Shown: positions 8,358 to 19,316, counted from the first letter of the stretch. The stretch is 64,000 nt of DNA from Corynebacterium stercoris (GCF_024160105.1 NZ_JAMFTQ010000002.1:62001-126000); one strand, 5' to 3'. The notes: generated by a model not told the origin, from the sequence alone. Numbers and translations: made by a program.

Positions 8358-9890
8358 CTACGCCTGCTCAGTCAACACCTCAGCCGAGGCAACTCGCTTG
8401 CCCTGCCGGCCGGTGATGCGGGCCCACTCGTCCGGGTTTGCGGTGTTGGGCATGTCTTCGCTCTCGTCCTGCTCGGCGCGCACCGCCGCCCGCAGGTGGT
8501 CTGCGGTTATACCCTGGCCGCCGCCCGCAATGTGGTCCTTGATGGCCAGCTTCTTGGCGCGGTCGACCACGTTGGCGATCATCGCGCCAGAGACGAAGTC
8601 GGAGTAATGGAGGGTCTCCTCGCTTCCGTCGATAAGTGTGAGGCGCACGAAGGGCCGCGGCGCGAACATGGCGTCGACGGCCGCCTCGATCAAGGCCGCA
8701 GGCGATGCGGCCAGCGGAATGTCCTCTGTCAGGTAGCGGGTGAAAATGTCGGCGGCTTCCGCACGGTTCGGGCGCGACACGCGGATCTTGATGTCGAGGC
8801 GGCCCGGGCGCAGGATCGCAGGGTCGATGAGCTCCTCGCGGTTCGTGGCGCCGATGACGATGACGTTCGCGATGCCCTCCACGCCGTCGATTTCCGTGAG
8901 CAGCTGCGGCACGACGGTAGTTTCCATGTCCGACGACACGCCAGAGCCGCGGGTCCGGAAAATCGACTCCATCTCGTCGAAGAAGATGATTACCGGGCGG
9001 CCCTCGGAAGCCAGTTCGCGGGCGCGCTCGAAGATGAGGCGGATGCGGCGCTCCGTCTCGCCCACGAACTTGTTCAGCAGCTCGGGGCCTTTGACGTTGA
9101 TGAAGTGCGCCTGCCCGCCGTCGCCGATGCGCTGGGAGAGCGAGTTGGCCACCGCCTTCGCGATCAGCGTCTTGCCGCAGCCCGGCGGGCCGTACAGCAA
9201 CAAGCCCTTGGGCGGCGTGAGCTTGTACGAGCGATACAGTTCCGGGTAGGCGAACGGCAGCTCGACGGAATCGCGAATGGTCTCGATCTGGGAGGAAAGG
9301 CCGCCAATGTCGTCGTAGGTCACGTCCGGCACCTCTTCGAGGGAAAGCTGGTTGACCTCGGTTTTCGGGATGCGCTCAAACGCGTACCCTGACTTCACGT
9401 CGACAAGCACTGTGTCGCCGGCGCGCGCCGCCTGCTGCAACGGTTCCGTGAGGTGGACGAGGTGTTCGGTGCCCTGCTGGTCCGCCACCACGGCGCGTTC
9501 GCGGCCGATCTTCTCCACGAGGGTGGTCAGCTGGCCGGTCGACTCGTACCCGCAAGCCTCGACGACCACGGTGCCGTCGCCGAGGCGCACCATCGTGCCG
9601 GGCTTGAGCGCCTCCGGCGGCACCGTAGGGGCGACTTTCACCCGCATCTGGCGGCCAGAGGTGTGCACCTCGGCCTCCATCGGGTTCGAGGCCGGCCCGA
9701 GGTAGATGCCGTACGTCGAGGCGGGCTCCCCCAGCGCCTCAACTTGCGCGTACAGGCTGTTGAGCTTGTCGCGGCTCGATTTAAGCAGCTCCGCCAGCTT
9801 CTTGTTGCGGGCGCTCATCGCCTGGTTCTCGCGTTTGAGCTCGCGCAGCTCGGGGCCGAATGCGTCGTCTTCGATCTTGTAGCCGGACAT
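8358..9890 (-). CDS. arc: ARC/Mpa AAA+ ATPase, proteasome-free type
   Basis: This is a ring-forming ATPase that unfolds or dismantles pupylated proteins. Residues 1-55 are a coiled coil, about 57-170 are tandem OB folds, and an AAA+ module starts at 190 with Walker A GPPGCGKT (234-241), Walker B IIFFDE (301-306), the VKGPELL segment and a typical sensor region. The start at 9890 gives 510 residues and the family N terminus; the longer open frame overlaps trmI. The C terminus ends LTEQA and lacks the Gly-Gln-Tyr-Leu tail that docks Mpa onto the 20S proteasome, as expected in corynebacteria. In C. glutamicum dop, pup and pafA follow arc; here the next gene is an unrelated symporter. Confidence 0.95.
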   Translation of the reverse strand: MSGYKIEDDAFGPELRELKRENQAMSARNKKLAELLKSSRDKLNSLYAQVEALGEPASTYGIYLGPASNPMEAEVHTSGRQMRVKVAPTVPPEALKPGTMVRLGDGTVVVEACGYESTGQLTTLVEKIGRERAVVADQQGTEHLVHLTEPLQQAARAGDTVLVDVKSGYAFERIPKTEVNQLSLEEVPDVTYDDIGGLSSQIETIRDSVELPFAYPELYRSYKLTPPKGLLLYGPPGCGKTLIAKAVANSLSQRIGDGGQAHFINVKGPELLNKFVGETERRIRLIFERARELASEGRPVIIFFDEMESIFRTRGSGVSSDMETTVVPQLLTEIDGVEGIANVIVIGATNREELIDPAILRPGRLDIKIRVSRPNRAEAADIFTRYLTEDIPLAASPAALIEAAVDAMFAPRPFVRLTLIDGSEETLHYSDFVSGAMIANVVDRAKKLAIKDHIAGGGQGITADHLRAAVRAEQDESEDMPNTANPDEWARITGRQGKRVASAEVLTEQA

Positions 9891-9937
9891 GACATCCAGC
9901 CTAGCCCGGGGCTTTTCGCTTATCGACGATCCCCTTT

Positions 9938-10771
<834 letters not shown>

Positions 10772-12007
10772 TTACGACCCCTGGTAGTAGGCGGTGAGGG
10801 CGTCCTCGAACCAGCGCTGATCCTGCAGGCCGCACAGCTCGCGGGCGGAGTGCATGGACAGCAGCGGAATACCCACGTCGACCGTCGGAATGCCTAGGCG
10901 AGTCGAGGAGATCGGGCCGATGGTGGAGCCGCACGGCACCGCGTTGTGGCCGACGAAGAATTGCACCGGCGCTCCCGCGGCCTTCGAGGCGCGCTGCCAG
11001 ATCGCCTGCGTCTCGGCATCGGTGGCGTAGCGCTGGTTGGCGTTGACTTTGAGTACCGGGCCGTGGTTGAGCAGCGGGCGATGGGTCGGGTCGTGCTTCC
11101 AGGCGTAGTTGGGGTGCACGGCGTGCGCCGCGTCGGCGGAGATCTGGGAGGAATTCACGTAGATATCGAGCGGGTCCCCCACTTCCGCAGCCAGTTTAGC
11201 CAACGCGCGTTCCAGCAGCGGGCCGCCGGCGCCGGTGGTGGTGGCGGAGCCGATCTCTTCGTGGTTGTAGGCAGCCAAGACGAGGATGTCGCCGTCCGCA
11301 GGCTTCTCTTCCACCGCGCGCAGCAGCGCCACCAGCGACGCGTGCACGCTGGACAGGTTGTCCAAGCGGCCGGCGGCGAGCAGGTCCCCCAGCACTTCCG
11401 GCTGCTGAGCGTCCGCGCAGATCATCTCGTGCGCCACAATGTCGTCCGCTGCAACACCGGCTGCATCCGCGATGATCTCCATCATTGGTGTGTCGGTGCC
11501 CAGAATCGGCTGCATGTGCGTCTGCCGGTCCATCTCCGGCGGGTTCTGGCGGTAGAGGTGGATCGCCAGGTTGGGAACGCGTGCGATGGGTCCGGTGTTG
11601 ACGAGCTTGGAGGTGCCGTCGGCAAGCGAAATGCGCCCCGCGAAGGTGAGCTCGCGGTCGAACCAGGTGCTCAGGATCGCGCCGCCGTACACCTCGACGG
11701 CGAGCTGTCGGTAGCCCTCGCGCTCGAAGTCCGGCTGCGGCTTCAGCGCAAGGCCCGGCGAGTCCGTGTGCGAGCCCACGATGCGGAAACGCGGGTTCGG
11801 GTTTTGCGGCATCCACCACGCGAGAACCGCGCCCCCGGTGACCACGACGTGGCCGCCCGGGGTGGTGCCGGCATCTTCGGCGAAGCCGGCGTCGACAAGC
11901 GCGTCGCGCACGTTGGCGGCGGCGTGAAAGGCGCTGGGGCTGGCGGCGATGAACTCGGCGAGGGTGCCGGCGGTGCCTGCAGTGTGCATTTCAGTGGACA
12001 TCGTCAT
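10772..12007 (-). CDS. M18 family aminopeptidase
   Basis: A cytosolic dizinc aminopeptidase of the aspartyl aminopeptidase type, removing N-terminal residues from peptides. The 411 residues show the family metal and catalytic segments: VGSHTDSPGLALK near 81-93 (metal His and Asp), NHEEIGSATTTGAGG (catalytic Glu-Glu), and a C-terminal metal His in PLLSMHSARELCG. Length is typical. The upstream neighbour is divergent (recB-like, 37 bp between starts). The start at 12007 reads MTMSTEMH; the second Met is a possible alternative. Confidence 0.93.
   Translation of the reverse strand: MTMSTEMHTAGTAGTLAEFIAASPSAFHAAANVRDALVDAGFAEDAGTTPGGHVVVTGGAVLAWWMPQNPNPRFRIVGSHTDSPGLALKPQPDFEREGYRQLAVEVYGGAILSTWFDRELTFAGRISLADGTSKLVNTGPIARVPNLAIHLYRQNPPEMDRQTHMQPILGTDTPMMEIIADAAGVAADDIVAHEMICADAQQPEVLGDLLAAGRLDNLSSVHASLVALLRAVEEKPADGDILVLAAYNHEEIGSATTTGAGGPLLERALAKLAAEVGDPLDIYVNSSQISADAAHAVHPNYAWKHDPTHRPLLNHGPVLKVNANQRYATDAETQAIWQRASKAAGAPVQFFVGHNAVPCGSTIGPISSTRLGIPTVDVGIPLLSMHSARELCGLQDQRWFEDALTAYYQGS
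11617..11627 (-). repeat. Dispersed 11-mer GCTTGCCGACG
   Basis: Exact copy inside the M18 aminopeptidase gene; Leu-Ala-Asp with CTT. Confidence 0.7.
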
Positions 12008-12044
12008 ATCAACCAGCCTAGCGCTGGGTTACCCTTGACCCACC

Positions 12045-12926
12045 ATGACCGCTGCCACGCCCAAGCCGCTCGCCATCTCGCCGTCCCGCGCCGCCGATTA
12101 CCGGCAGTGCCCGCTCCTGTACCGTCTGCGCACCATCGACAAGCTGCCGGAGCCGAAGTCGATTCACCAGGTGCGCGGCACGCTCGTGCACGCGGTGCTG
12201 GAAACGATGTTCGATTGGCCGCGCGATCAGCGCACCTATCCGGCCGCGGTCAAGCAGCTGCGCCCGGCGTGGGCCGCGATGCGGGAGCAGGAGCCGGAGT
12301 GCGCGGAACCTGTCGCCGACGAGATGCAGCTGCTCATCGAGGCCCGACTACTCCTCCGCGGCTACTTCTCCATGGAGAACCCCGTGGGCTTCGACCCGAA
12401 GGCGCAGGAAATGTACGTCAACGCCGTGCTACCGAACGGCGTGCCGGTCCGCGGCTTCATCGATCGCGTCGATGTCGCCCCCACCGGCGAGGTCCGCGTC
12501 GTCGACTATAAAACGGGCAAGATGCCGAAACCCCAGTATTCCGCTACCGCCGTCGCGCAGATGCGCTTCTACGGCCTCGTGTACTGGCGGCTCTTCGGCG
12601 TGATTCCCACCCAGCTCAAACTCATGTACCTGGGCGTAATGGACTCGCTGATCCTCACACCGTCGCGCGAAGAGCTCGAGTTTTTCGAGCGCGACCTGGG
12701 CGACCTGTGGCAGAAAATCGTCGCCGACGGCCAGGCCGGCTCCTTCCGCCCGCGAACCTCGCGGCTGTGCGATTGGTGCCCCCACCAGGCGCTGTGCCCC
12801 GCGTTCGGCGGCACTCCGCCGCCGTACCCGGGTTGGCCGGGCTCCGCGGCGGACGCTGTCGCCGAGGTGAGCGAAGTGCTTGCCGACGGCGCGAATCCAG
12901 CCGCACCGGGGACACCCCAGCCCTAG
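12045..12926 (+). CDS. RecB/Cas4-like PD-(D/E)XK nuclease with probable Fe-S cluster
   Basis: This 293-residue protein resembles the RecB-family exonuclease domain found alone in actinobacteria. The nuclease core has GFIDRVDV and VVDYKTGK (Asp and D-x-K residues). One Cys near the N terminus (YRQCPLLYRLR) and three near the C terminus (CDWCPHQALCPAF) match the four-Cys iron-sulfur clasp of AddB/Cas4-type nucleases. The likely role is DNA end processing in repair. It is convergent with fhs, and the two stop codons overlap within CTAG at 12923-12926. Confidence 0.9.
   Translation: MTAATPKPLAISPSRAADYRQCPLLYRLRTIDKLPEPKSIHQVRGTLVHAVLETMFDWPRDQRTYPAAVKQLRPAWAAMREQEPECAEPVADEMQLLIEARLLLRGYFSMENPVGFDPKAQEMYVNAVLPNGVPVRGFIDRVDVAPTGEVRVVDYKTGKMPKPQYSATAVAQMRFYGLVYWRLFGVIPTQLKLMYLGVMDSLILTPSREELEFFERDLGDLWQKIVADGQAGSFRPRTSRLCDWCPHQALCPAFGGTPPPYPGWPGSAADAVAEVSEVLADGANPAAPGTPQP
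12878..12888 (+). repeat. Dispersed 11-mer GCTTGCCGACG
   Basis: Exact copy near the end of the RecB-like gene; Leu-Ala-Asp with CTT. Confidence 0.7.
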
Positions 12927-14587
12927 AAGAGGCCGGAGATCACGCCGTCCGCGTCGATGTCGATCTTGTTCGCGGAAGGCACCTTTGGCAGGCCCGGCAT
13001 CGTCATCACGTCGCCCGTCAGCACCACGATGAAGCCCGCACCGGTTCGCGGCAGCAGGTTGCGGACGTGCAGCGTATGGCCGGTGGGTGCGCCCAGCTGG
13101 GACGGGTCATCCGAGAAGGAGTACTGCGTCTTGGAGATGCACACCGGCAGCGTATCGAAGCCGTTGTCTTTCAGCGTCTGCAGATCCTTCAGCGCCGACG
13201 GCGAGTATTGCACGTCGTCGGCGCGGTAGATTTCGCGGGCGATGGTGGCGATAGCGTTCTCGACGCCGTCGGCTGGGTCGTAGAGCTGCTTCGCGGTGTC
13301 CTCGGTCAGGTTGTCCAGCAGGGTGCGGGCGAGATCCTCGGCACCCTCGCCGCCGCGGGCCCACACCTGAGCTTCCTCGAGCGCTACGCCGAAGCGCTCC
13401 GCCCATTCCTTCACCCAGGCGCGCTCCGCGTCGGTGTCGGTGGCGAAGTGGTTCAGGGCGACCACCGGGGTGACACCGAACTTGCGCACGTTTTCCACGT
13501 GGCGCTCCAGATTGACGATGCCCTTCTCAAGCGCCTCGAGGTTCTCCTCCTTGAGCTGATCCTTTGCCACACCGCCGTTGTGCTTGATGGAGCGGATAGT
13601 CACCACGATGACGGCTCCGGCCACGTCGAGATCGCCGTAACGGGCCTTGATGTCGAAGAATTTCTCCGCACCCAGGTCCGAGCCGAAACCGGCCTCCGTG
13701 AGCACGATATCCGCGTACGACATCGCTGTGCGGGTGGCGATGAGCGTATTGCAGCCGTGCGCAATGTTGGCGAACGGCCCGCCGTGGATGAACGCGGGGG
13801 TGCCGCCCAGCGTCTGCACCAAGTTCGGGTTCACCGTCTCCTTGAGCAGCGCCGCCATGGCGCCTTCTGCGTTGAGCTGGGACGCAGTGACCGGTTGCTT
13901 GTCGTAGGTCAGGCCGATGGTGATGTTGCCGAGGCGGCGCTTGAGGTCCTCCAAGTCGGTGGCGAGGCCAAGGATCGCCATGATTTCAGACGCGGCTGTG
14001 ATGGTGAAGCCTGTCTCCGTCGGCACGCCGTTGCCCGGCCCGCCGAGACCGGTGACAACGTGGCGCAGGCTGCGGTCGTTGACATCGAGGCAGCGCTGCC
14101 ACGTGACGCGCCGCGGGTCGATGCCGAGCTCGTTGCCCTGCTGGATGTGGTTGTCGATCAGCGCCGCGAGCGTGTTGTTGGCGCTGGTGATGGCGTGGAA
14201 ATCGCCGGTGAAGTGGAGGTTGATGTTCTCCATCGGCACGACCTGGGAGTAGCCGCCGCCGGCCGCGCCGCCCTTGATGCCCATCACCGGGCCGAGTGAG
14301 GGTTCGCGCAGGGCCACCATGGCGTTGTGGCCGAGCCTGCTCAAAGCGTCGGTAAGCCCGATGAGCATCGTGGACTTGCCTTCGCCTGCCGGAGTCGGTG
14401 AAACGCCGGTCACAAGCACGAGCTTGCCCGGCGTTTGCTGCGGCACCTGGGTGATGTCCACCTTGGCCATGTACTTGCCGTACGGGACGAGCGCGGCGTC
14501 CGAGACCCCGGCCTTTTCGGCGATCTCACCGATGGGCTTGAGTTCGTGGGCCTGCGCGATTTCGACGTCGGATTTCGGTTGAGTCAT
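12923..14587 (-). CDS. fhs: Formate-tetrahydrofolate ligase
   Basis: Fhs uses ATP to join formate to tetrahydrofolate, giving 10-formyl-THF for purine and one-carbon metabolism. The 554 residues are full length. The nucleotide loop reads SPTPAGEGKSTM (about 66-77), followed by the family stretches REPSLGPVMGIKGGAAGGG and HGCNT. The protein overlaps the end of the convergent nuclease gene by 4 bp. The C4-dicarboxylate carrier gene ends 6 bp upstream, so the two could share a transcript from the aspA side. Not every corynebacterium is known to carry fhs. Confidence 0.97.
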   Translation of the reverse strand: MTQPKSDVEIAQAHELKPIGEIAEKAGVSDAALVPYGKYMAKVDITQVPQQTPGKLVLVTGVSPTPAGEGKSTMLIGLTDALSRLGHNAMVALREPSLGPVMGIKGGAAGGGYSQVVPMENINLHFTGDFHAITSANNTLAALIDNHIQQGNELGIDPRRVTWQRCLDVNDRSLRHVVTGLGGPGNGVPTETGFTITAASEIMAILGLATDLEDLKRRLGNITIGLTYDKQPVTASQLNAEGAMAALLKETVNPNLVQTLGGTPAFIHGGPFANIAHGCNTLIATRTAMSYADIVLTEAGFGSDLGAEKFFDIKARYGDLDVAGAVIVVTIRSIKHNGGVAKDQLKEENLEALEKGIVNLERHVENVRKFGVTPVVALNHFATDTDAERAWVKEWAERFGVALEEAQVWARGGEGAEDLARTLLDNLTEDTAKQLYDPADGVENAIATIAREIYRADDVQYSPSALKDLQTLKDNGFDTLPVCISKTQYSFSDDPSQLGAPTGHTLHVRNLLPRTGAGFIVVLTGDVMTMPGLPKVPSANKIDIDADGVISGLF

Positions 14588-14593
14588 GCCTCC

Positions 14594-15904
14594 CTAGAGT
14601 ACTAGCGCACCGATGCCGTAACCCAGCATCACGGCGATGGCGATGCACGCCACGCCCGGAACTAGGAACGGGTGGTCGAAGACGTACTTGCCGATGCGCG
14701 TGGTGCCCGTGTCGTCCATCTCCACCGCGGCGAGCAGCGTCGGGTACGTCGGCAGCACGAACAGTGCCGACACGGCCGGGAAGGCGGCAACCGCCGTGAG
14801 CGGGGTGACGCCGATGGCCAGGGCCGCCGGCATGAGGGCCTTCGCCGTCGCGGCCTGCGAGTAGAGTAGGCATGCTGCGAAGAAGAGCACCACGGCGAGG
14901 AGCCACGGCTGCGCTTGGAGCACGTCGCCGGCGATGACCTTGATGTCCTCGATGTAGTAGTTGATGAACGTGGTGCCCAGCCACGCCACACCGAGCACGC
15001 ACACGCAGGCCGACATGCCGGACTTGAACACCTGGGTGTTCAGGACCTCACCGGCCTTCGACTTGCTGCTGAGCAGAATGATCGCGGCGGCGGCGAGCAT
15101 GATGGCCATGATGGCCTCGTTGCGCGGGATGGCCGGATCCGTGATCAGACCGATCTGGTCGGAGATGAGGGTGGCGTAGACCATGACCACGAGGATGGCG
15201 ACGAGGAAAATGATCACCGAGGTCTTCGCGCCCGGCTTCGTGGCCGCCGCGGTGCGCCCGGTCGGAGCGGCGACCAGGCCGTCGCGCAGACGTTGCTGGT
15301 AGACGGGGTCGTCTTCGAGGTCCCGCCCCATGCGGTTGGCGATCCATGCCGTCGGGAAGATGGCGAGGAACGTCGCCGGGATCATAACGGCGAGGAGCTG
15401 CAGGTAGCCGACCCCCAGCGGCTCGAGGATGGAGGCCATGAACACCACCGCGGCGGAGATCGGCGACGCCACAATGGCCATCTGGGACGCGATCACCGCG
15501 ACGGACAGCGGGCGGGACGGGCGCACCTTGCCCTCCTTGGCCACCTCCACGATCACGGGGAGGGTGGAAAAGGCGGTGTGGCCGGTGCCGGCGAGCACCG
15601 TCATCAGCCAGGTCACGATCGGTGCGTACAGGGTGATACGCTTCGGGTTCCGACGGAGGAATTGTTCCGCCAGCTGGACCAAGTAATCCATGCCGCCAGC
15701 GAGCTGCATCGCCGAGATGGCGGCGATGACACACATGATGATGCCGATGACGTCGAACGGAATGGCTTCGGCGGTGACCGGCATGCCGGTCAGGCCAAGC
15801 AAAAGGACTCCGAGGCCACCGGCGAAGCCGATAGCGACGGAGCCCATGCGCGCACCGAGAACGATGGCGCCGAAGAGGATAACGAGTTGCAGTACTAGGA
15901 GCAC
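14594..15904 (-). CDS. Anaerobic C4-dicarboxylate transporter, DcuA/DcuB type
   Basis: A 436-residue inner-membrane carrier with ten or more hydrophobic segments, expected to exchange fumarate, aspartate, malate and succinate. Family stretches include GGMDYLVQLAE, TGHTAFSTLPVI and a conserved LPTYPTLLAA segment near the C terminus. It lies 117 bp downstream of aspA on the same strand. Together they form an exchange module: aspartate in, deaminated to fumarate, fumarate reduced, succinate out. An inverted repeat at 15920-15948 lies just before its start. DcuA versus DcuB cannot be decided here. Confidence 0.93.
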   Translation of the reverse strand: MLLVLQLVILFGAIVLGARMGSVAIGFAGGLGVLLLGLTGMPVTAEAIPFDVIGIIMCVIAAISAMQLAGGMDYLVQLAEQFLRRNPKRITLYAPIVTWLMTVLAGTGHTAFSTLPVIVEVAKEGKVRPSRPLSVAVIASQMAIVASPISAAVVFMASILEPLGVGYLQLLAVMIPATFLAIFPTAWIANRMGRDLEDDPVYQQRLRDGLVAAPTGRTAAATKPGAKTSVIIFLVAILVVMVYATLISDQIGLITDPAIPRNEAIMAIMLAAAAIILLSSKSKAGEVLNTQVFKSGMSACVCVLGVAWLGTTFINYYIEDIKVIAGDVLQAQPWLLAVVLFFAACLLYSQAATAKALMPAALAIGVTPLTAVAAFPAVSALFVLPTYPTLLAAVEMDDTGTTRIGKYVFDHPFLVPGVACIAIAVMLGYGIGALVL

Positions 15905-15919
15905 GGCACAAACCCTTCG

Positions 15920-15948
15920 ATAGTGGGATTAACGATCACTCCCATTAT
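15920..15948. promoter_or_regulatory. Inverted repeat before the Dcu gene
   Basis: ATAGTGGGA and TCCCATTAT form an 8-of-9 inverted repeat with 11 bases between. It sits 16 bp upstream of the transporter start and could be an operator or a weak terminator after aspA. Confidence 0.3.
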
Positions 15949-16021
15949 CGCGCTCTACATATCACCAAACCCAACCCGGGAGCTGTGATCTGTGCTACTC
16001 CCCTACAACCCGCAGACCGCT

Positions 16022-17455
16022 CTATTCCTCGTCGAGGTAGATCTTGCCGCGGTACTCCGGGTGCATGAGGTTCTCCTTGCTCAGCACCTTCTTCAGCTCG
16101 TCCTCGGTCATGAGGCCCTTCTCCAGCACCAGGTCGTAGACGCTGCGGCCGGTGGCGGCGGCCTCGCGGCCGATCACGTCGCCGGCGTGGTGGCCGATCA
16201 CCGGGTTCAGGTAGGTCACGATGCCGATGGAACGAGTCACGTAAGTCTCGCAAACCTCCTTGTTGGCGGTGATGCCCTCCACGCACTTCTCACGCAGCGT
16301 CTTGGCGGCGTTGCGGAGCAGCGTGATGGTTTCGAACAGCGCCTGGGCAATGACGGGCTCCATCACGTTGAGCTGGAGCTGGCCGGCCTCGGCCGCCATG
16401 GACACAGTGACGTCGTTGCCGAAAACCTTGAAGCAGACCTGGTTGACAACCTCCGGGATCACCGGGTTGACCTTGGCCGGCATGATGGAAGAGCCGGCCT
16501 GGCGCTCCGGCAAGTTGATCTCGTTGAGGCCGGCGCGCGGGCCGGAGGACAGCAGGCGCAGGTCGTTGCAGATCTTGGACAGCTTCATCGCCGCGCGCTT
16601 GAGCGCGGAGTGCATCATCACGTACGCGCCGGTGTCGGAGGTCGCCTCGATCAGGTCCGGGGAAGCCTGGATGTCCAGGCCGGTGACCTCCCGCAACGCC
16701 GCGACAACCTGGTCCTTGTAGCCGTTCGGGGTGTTGATGCCGGTACCGATCGCGGTGGCGCCGAGGTTCACCTCGAGCAGAGACTCGGCCGCGCTGCAGA
16801 TGGTGCGCTGCTCCTCGTTCAGGTTCGCGCCGAACGCGGTGAACTCCTGGCCGAGGGTCATCGGCACAGCGTCCTGCAGCTGGGTGCGGCCCATCTTGAT
16901 GATGTCGGAGAACTCGTCACCCTTTGCGCGGAAGGACTTCTGCAGCTCGTCGAACTCGGTGAGCAGGTCCTGCACCGCGTAGTAGACGCCGAGCCGGAAG
17001 CCGGTCGGGTACGCGTCGTTGGTGGACTGGGACATGTTGACGTCATCATTCGGGTTGATGACGTCGTACGCGCCCTTCTCCTCGCCGATGAGCTCGAGCG
17101 CCACGTTGGCGACAACCTCGTTGGTGTTCATGTTCACCGAGGTGCCCGCGCCGCCCTGGAACACGTCGGAGGGCCACTGGTCCATGCAGTAGCCCTCGTC
17201 CAGAATCTTGTCGCAGGCCGCGACGATGGCCTCGGCCTTCGCCTTCGGCAGGGTGTGGAGGCGGCGGTTCGCCATCGCGGTGGCCTTCTTCACCTGGACC
17301 ATGCCGCGGATGAACTCGGGGAACTCGTTGATGGTGGTGCCGGAGATCTGGAAGTTGTCCACTGCGCGCAGGGTGTGCACGCCGTAGTACTTGTCACCCG
17401 GCACTTCCATCGTGCCGAGGAGGTCTTCTTCAATACGGGTATTCGGAGTGGTCAT
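16022..17455 (-). CDS. aspA: Aspartate ammonia-lyase
   Basis: AspA reversibly converts L-aspartate to fumarate and ammonia. The 477 residues are full length for the fumarase/aspartase superfamily. The signature loop [11 protein letters not shown] (about 320-330) carries the catalytic Ser, and [12 protein letters not shown] and [12 protein letters not shown] are the other two conserved regions. It follows hisG by 26 bp on the same strand, as in C. glutamicum, so it may be read through from hisE-hisG. The downstream Dcu carrier suggests a role in fumarate respiration or aspartate use. Confidence 0.97.
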   Translation of the reverse strand: MTTPNTRIEEDLLGTMEVPGDKYYGVHTLRAVDNFQISGTTINEFPEFIRGMVQVKKATAMANRRLHTLPKAKAEAIVAACDKILDEGYCMDQWPSDVFQGGAGTSVNMNTNEVVANVALELIGEEKGAYDVINPNDDVNMSQSTNDAYPTGFRLGVYYAVQDLLTEFDELQKSFRAKGDEFSDIIKMGRTQLQDAVPMTLGQEFTAFGANLNEEQRTICSAAESLLEVNLGATAIGTGINTPNGYKDQVVAALREVTGLDIQASPDLIEATSDTGAYVMMHSALKRAAMKLSKICNDLRLLSSGPRAGLNEINLPERQAGSSIMPAKVNPVIPEVVNQVCFKVFGNDVTVSMAAEAGQLQLNVMEPVIAQALFETITLLRNAAKTLREKCVEGITANKEVCETYVTRSIGIVTYLNPVIGHHAGDVIGREAAATGRSVYDLVLEKGLMTEDELKKVLSKENLMHPEYRGKIYLDEE

Positions 17456-17481
17456 ACCCTCTAGTGTACGGACCTTGCCAG

Positions 17482-18330
17482 CTACAGGCGGGCGATGCGG
17501 AGCTCCGTCGCCAGGATGCCCTCCGCCCCGATGGCGGCGAGCTCATCCATCACCTGGTTCGCCCGCTCCTTGAGCACCATGGCGCGCACAGCCACCCAGT
17601 TCTCCTGCTGCAGCGGTGCCACGGTCGGGCCGGTGATGCCCGGGGTGAGCGCAACTGCCGCGTCGAGCTGCTCGCGGGCGACGTTGTAGTCGATCATCAG
17701 GTAGTTGTGTGCTGTGAGGATGCCGGTGATCCGCTTGAGTACCCGTTCGTGGTCCTCCCCCAGCTCGGCACCAGCCCGCTTCACGACGACAGCAGCACTC
17801 GACATAATCGGCTCACCGAACGGCGCAAGCCCCTGCTGGCGCAAGGTGGCGCCGGTGGACACCACGTCGGCGATGACGTCGGCAACGCCGAGCTTGATCG
17901 AGATCTCCACGGCGCCGTCGAGGCGGATGATCTCGGCCGGCTCGATGCCGCGCTCCGCGAGGTAATCGGCCACCAAGTGCGGGTAGGACGTGGCGATGCG
18001 CTTGCCCTCCAGCGCCTCCACCGTCCACGTCTCGCCCTGCGGGGCGGCGAAGCGGAACGTGGAAGCGCCGAAGCCGAGGTCGAGTACCTCATCGACCTTC
18101 GCGCGCGAATCCGCAGCCAAGTCACGGCCGGTGATGCCCAGGTCTAGGTGGCCCTTCGCCACGTAGATGGCGATGTCTTTGGGGCGCAGGAAGAAGAACT
18201 CGACACCGTTCGGTTCATCGATGACGTTGAGGGCTTTTGTCAGCCCGCGGCCCTTGTAGCCTGCCTCCTTGAGCACGGTGACGGCGTGCTCGGAGAGGGC
18301 ACCCTTGTTCGGCACGGCAATCTTGATCAT
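17482..18330 (-). CDS. hisG: ATP phosphoribosyltransferase, long form
   Basis: HisG joins ATP and PRPP in the first step of histidine synthesis. The 282 residues correspond to the long form, with two periplasmic-binding-like catalytic domains and a C-terminal regulatory domain (about 210-282) that binds histidine for feedback inhibition. Seen motifs are VPNKGALSE at the N terminus and the PRPP-binding segment [14 protein letters not shown]. It is 13 bp downstream of hisE, its pathway partner, in one operon. Confidence 0.96.
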   Translation of the reverse strand: MIKIAVPNKGALSEHAVTVLKEAGYKGRGLTKALNVIDEPNGVEFFFLRPKDIAIYVAKGHLDLGITGRDLAADSRAKVDEVLDLGFGASTFRFAAPQGETWTVEALEGKRIATSYPHLVADYLAERGIEPAEIIRLDGAVEISIKLGVADVIADVVSTGATLRQQGLAPFGEPIMSSAAVVVKRAGAELGEDHERVLKRITGILTAHNYLMIDYNVAREQLDAAVALTPGITGPTVAPLQQENWVAVRAMVLKERANQVMDELAAIGAEGILATELRIARL

Positions 18331-18343
18331 GGTGTCAGCCCCT

Positions 18344-18607
18344 TTAGAGGTACTTATAGATGTCTTCGGGTGTCAGGCCGCGCTTCAGCATCATCACCTG
18401 GGTCCAGTAGATGAGCTGGCTCATCTCCTCGGCGAGCTCGGCGTCGGACTGGTACTCGGCAGCGATCCACACCTCGCCAGCTTCCTCGATGATCTTCTTG
18501 CCGATGAAATGCTCGCCCTTGTCCAGTGCCTCCACGGTGCCGGACCCGGCTGGGCGCTCGGCAACCTTGTCGGACAGTTCAGCGAACAGCGCATCGAAGG
18601 ATTTCAC
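18344..18607 (-). CDS. hisE: Phosphoribosyl-ATP pyrophosphatase
   Basis: HisE hydrolyses phosphoribosyl-ATP to phosphoribosyl-AMP, the second step of histidine synthesis. The GTG at 18607 gives 87 residues starting VKSFDALF, matching the family N terminus. The longer open frame to 18685 runs into the upstream HAD gene and adds unconserved residues. The metal-binding helix motif [13 protein letters not shown] is clear. It is followed by hisG with a 13-bp gap. Confidence 0.94.
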   Translation of the reverse strand: MKSFDALFAELSDKVAERPAGSGTVEALDKGEHFIGKKIIEEAGEVWIAAEYQSDAELAEEMSQLIYWTQVMMLKRGLTPEDIYKYL

Positions 18608-18638
18608 GGTCGTAGAGCTTAACCCACGCCCGTCGGGC

Positions 18639-19316
18639 TCACGCCACGAGACGCGGATTCCATGCGCCGAACCAGGCGTCGACATCGTCAGCGTCCGCGC
18701 CGACGAAACGGGCCGGGTCGAAAACTTCCACCCCGGCAGGGACCTCGTCAGCCAATCCGAGCACTCGGCAACCAGCCGCCGCGGCCGCGCTCATCCCGGA
18801 CCAGGAATCCTCGAACACCAGGCAATCCTCGGCGCGGGCGCCGACGCGCCGGGCCGCTTCCAGATACATGTCCGGAGCCGGTTTCGCCTGCTCGACCTCG
18901 TCCCCGCAGATGGTGTCCACGAAGTACGCGCGCCCGATCGCGTCGATGCAGGGATCAGCCAGCACGCGCTCGGTGTTCGTCGCCACCAGCATCGGCGTGC
19001 CCCGCGCGGCCAGTGAGCGCAACACACCCTCCACACCCGGGGTCAACGCAATCCCGGCGGCGAAGAGCTCGCGCATGCGGGAAAACATCCAGGCTTTATA
19101 GTTCGCGCCGTCGGCAAGCGAAAGTTCTTTCCCCGCCCACTCCGCGAGGATGCGCAGCGTGTTGTCGAAGCTGCCGCCGACGGTGCGTTCGCGGACCTCG
19201 GGCGTGAGCGGACGGCCGAGGAGTTCGCCGAGTTCGTACGTGGCCTGCCCCCAGAGCGGCTCGGTGTCGATGAGCGTGCCGTCCATGTCCCAGAACACCG
19301 CGGCCGGGCTACTCAA
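18639..19316 (-). CDS. HAD superfamily phosphatase/phosphoglucomutase-like
   Basis: A cytosolic hydrolase of about 225 residues. The nucleophile motif DMDGTLID is near residue 9, motif II is in VATNTE, the Lys is in QAKPAPDMY, and the acidic motif is VFEDSWSGM. The cap domain lies between the first two motifs. These features place it near beta-phosphoglucomutase and small sugar-phosphate phosphatases; the substrate is unknown. The best start is TTG at 19316, overlapping the end of the upstream gene by 8 bp, because no ATG or GTG lies just before the DMDGT motif except a GTG inside strand 1. Confidence 0.88.
   Translation of the reverse strand: MSSPAAVFWDMDGTLIDTEPLWGQATYELGELLGRPLTPEVRERTVGGSFDNTLRILAEWAGKELSLADGANYKAWMFSRMRELFAAGIALTPGVEGVLRSLAARGTPMLVATNTERVLADPCIDAIGRAYFVDTICGDEVEQAKPAPDMYLEAARRVGARAEDCLVFEDSWSGMSAAAAAGCRVLGLADEVPAGVEVFDPARFVGADADDVDAWFGAWNPRLVA
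19109..19119 (-). repeat. Dispersed 11-mer GCTTGCCGACG
   Basis: Exact copy inside the HAD gene; Leu-Ala-Asp with CTT. Confidence 0.7.

Noticed and set aside
15992..17464. A 490-codon open frame antisense to aspA
   Set aside because: It covers exactly the aspartase gene, and its translation has no recognisable domain.
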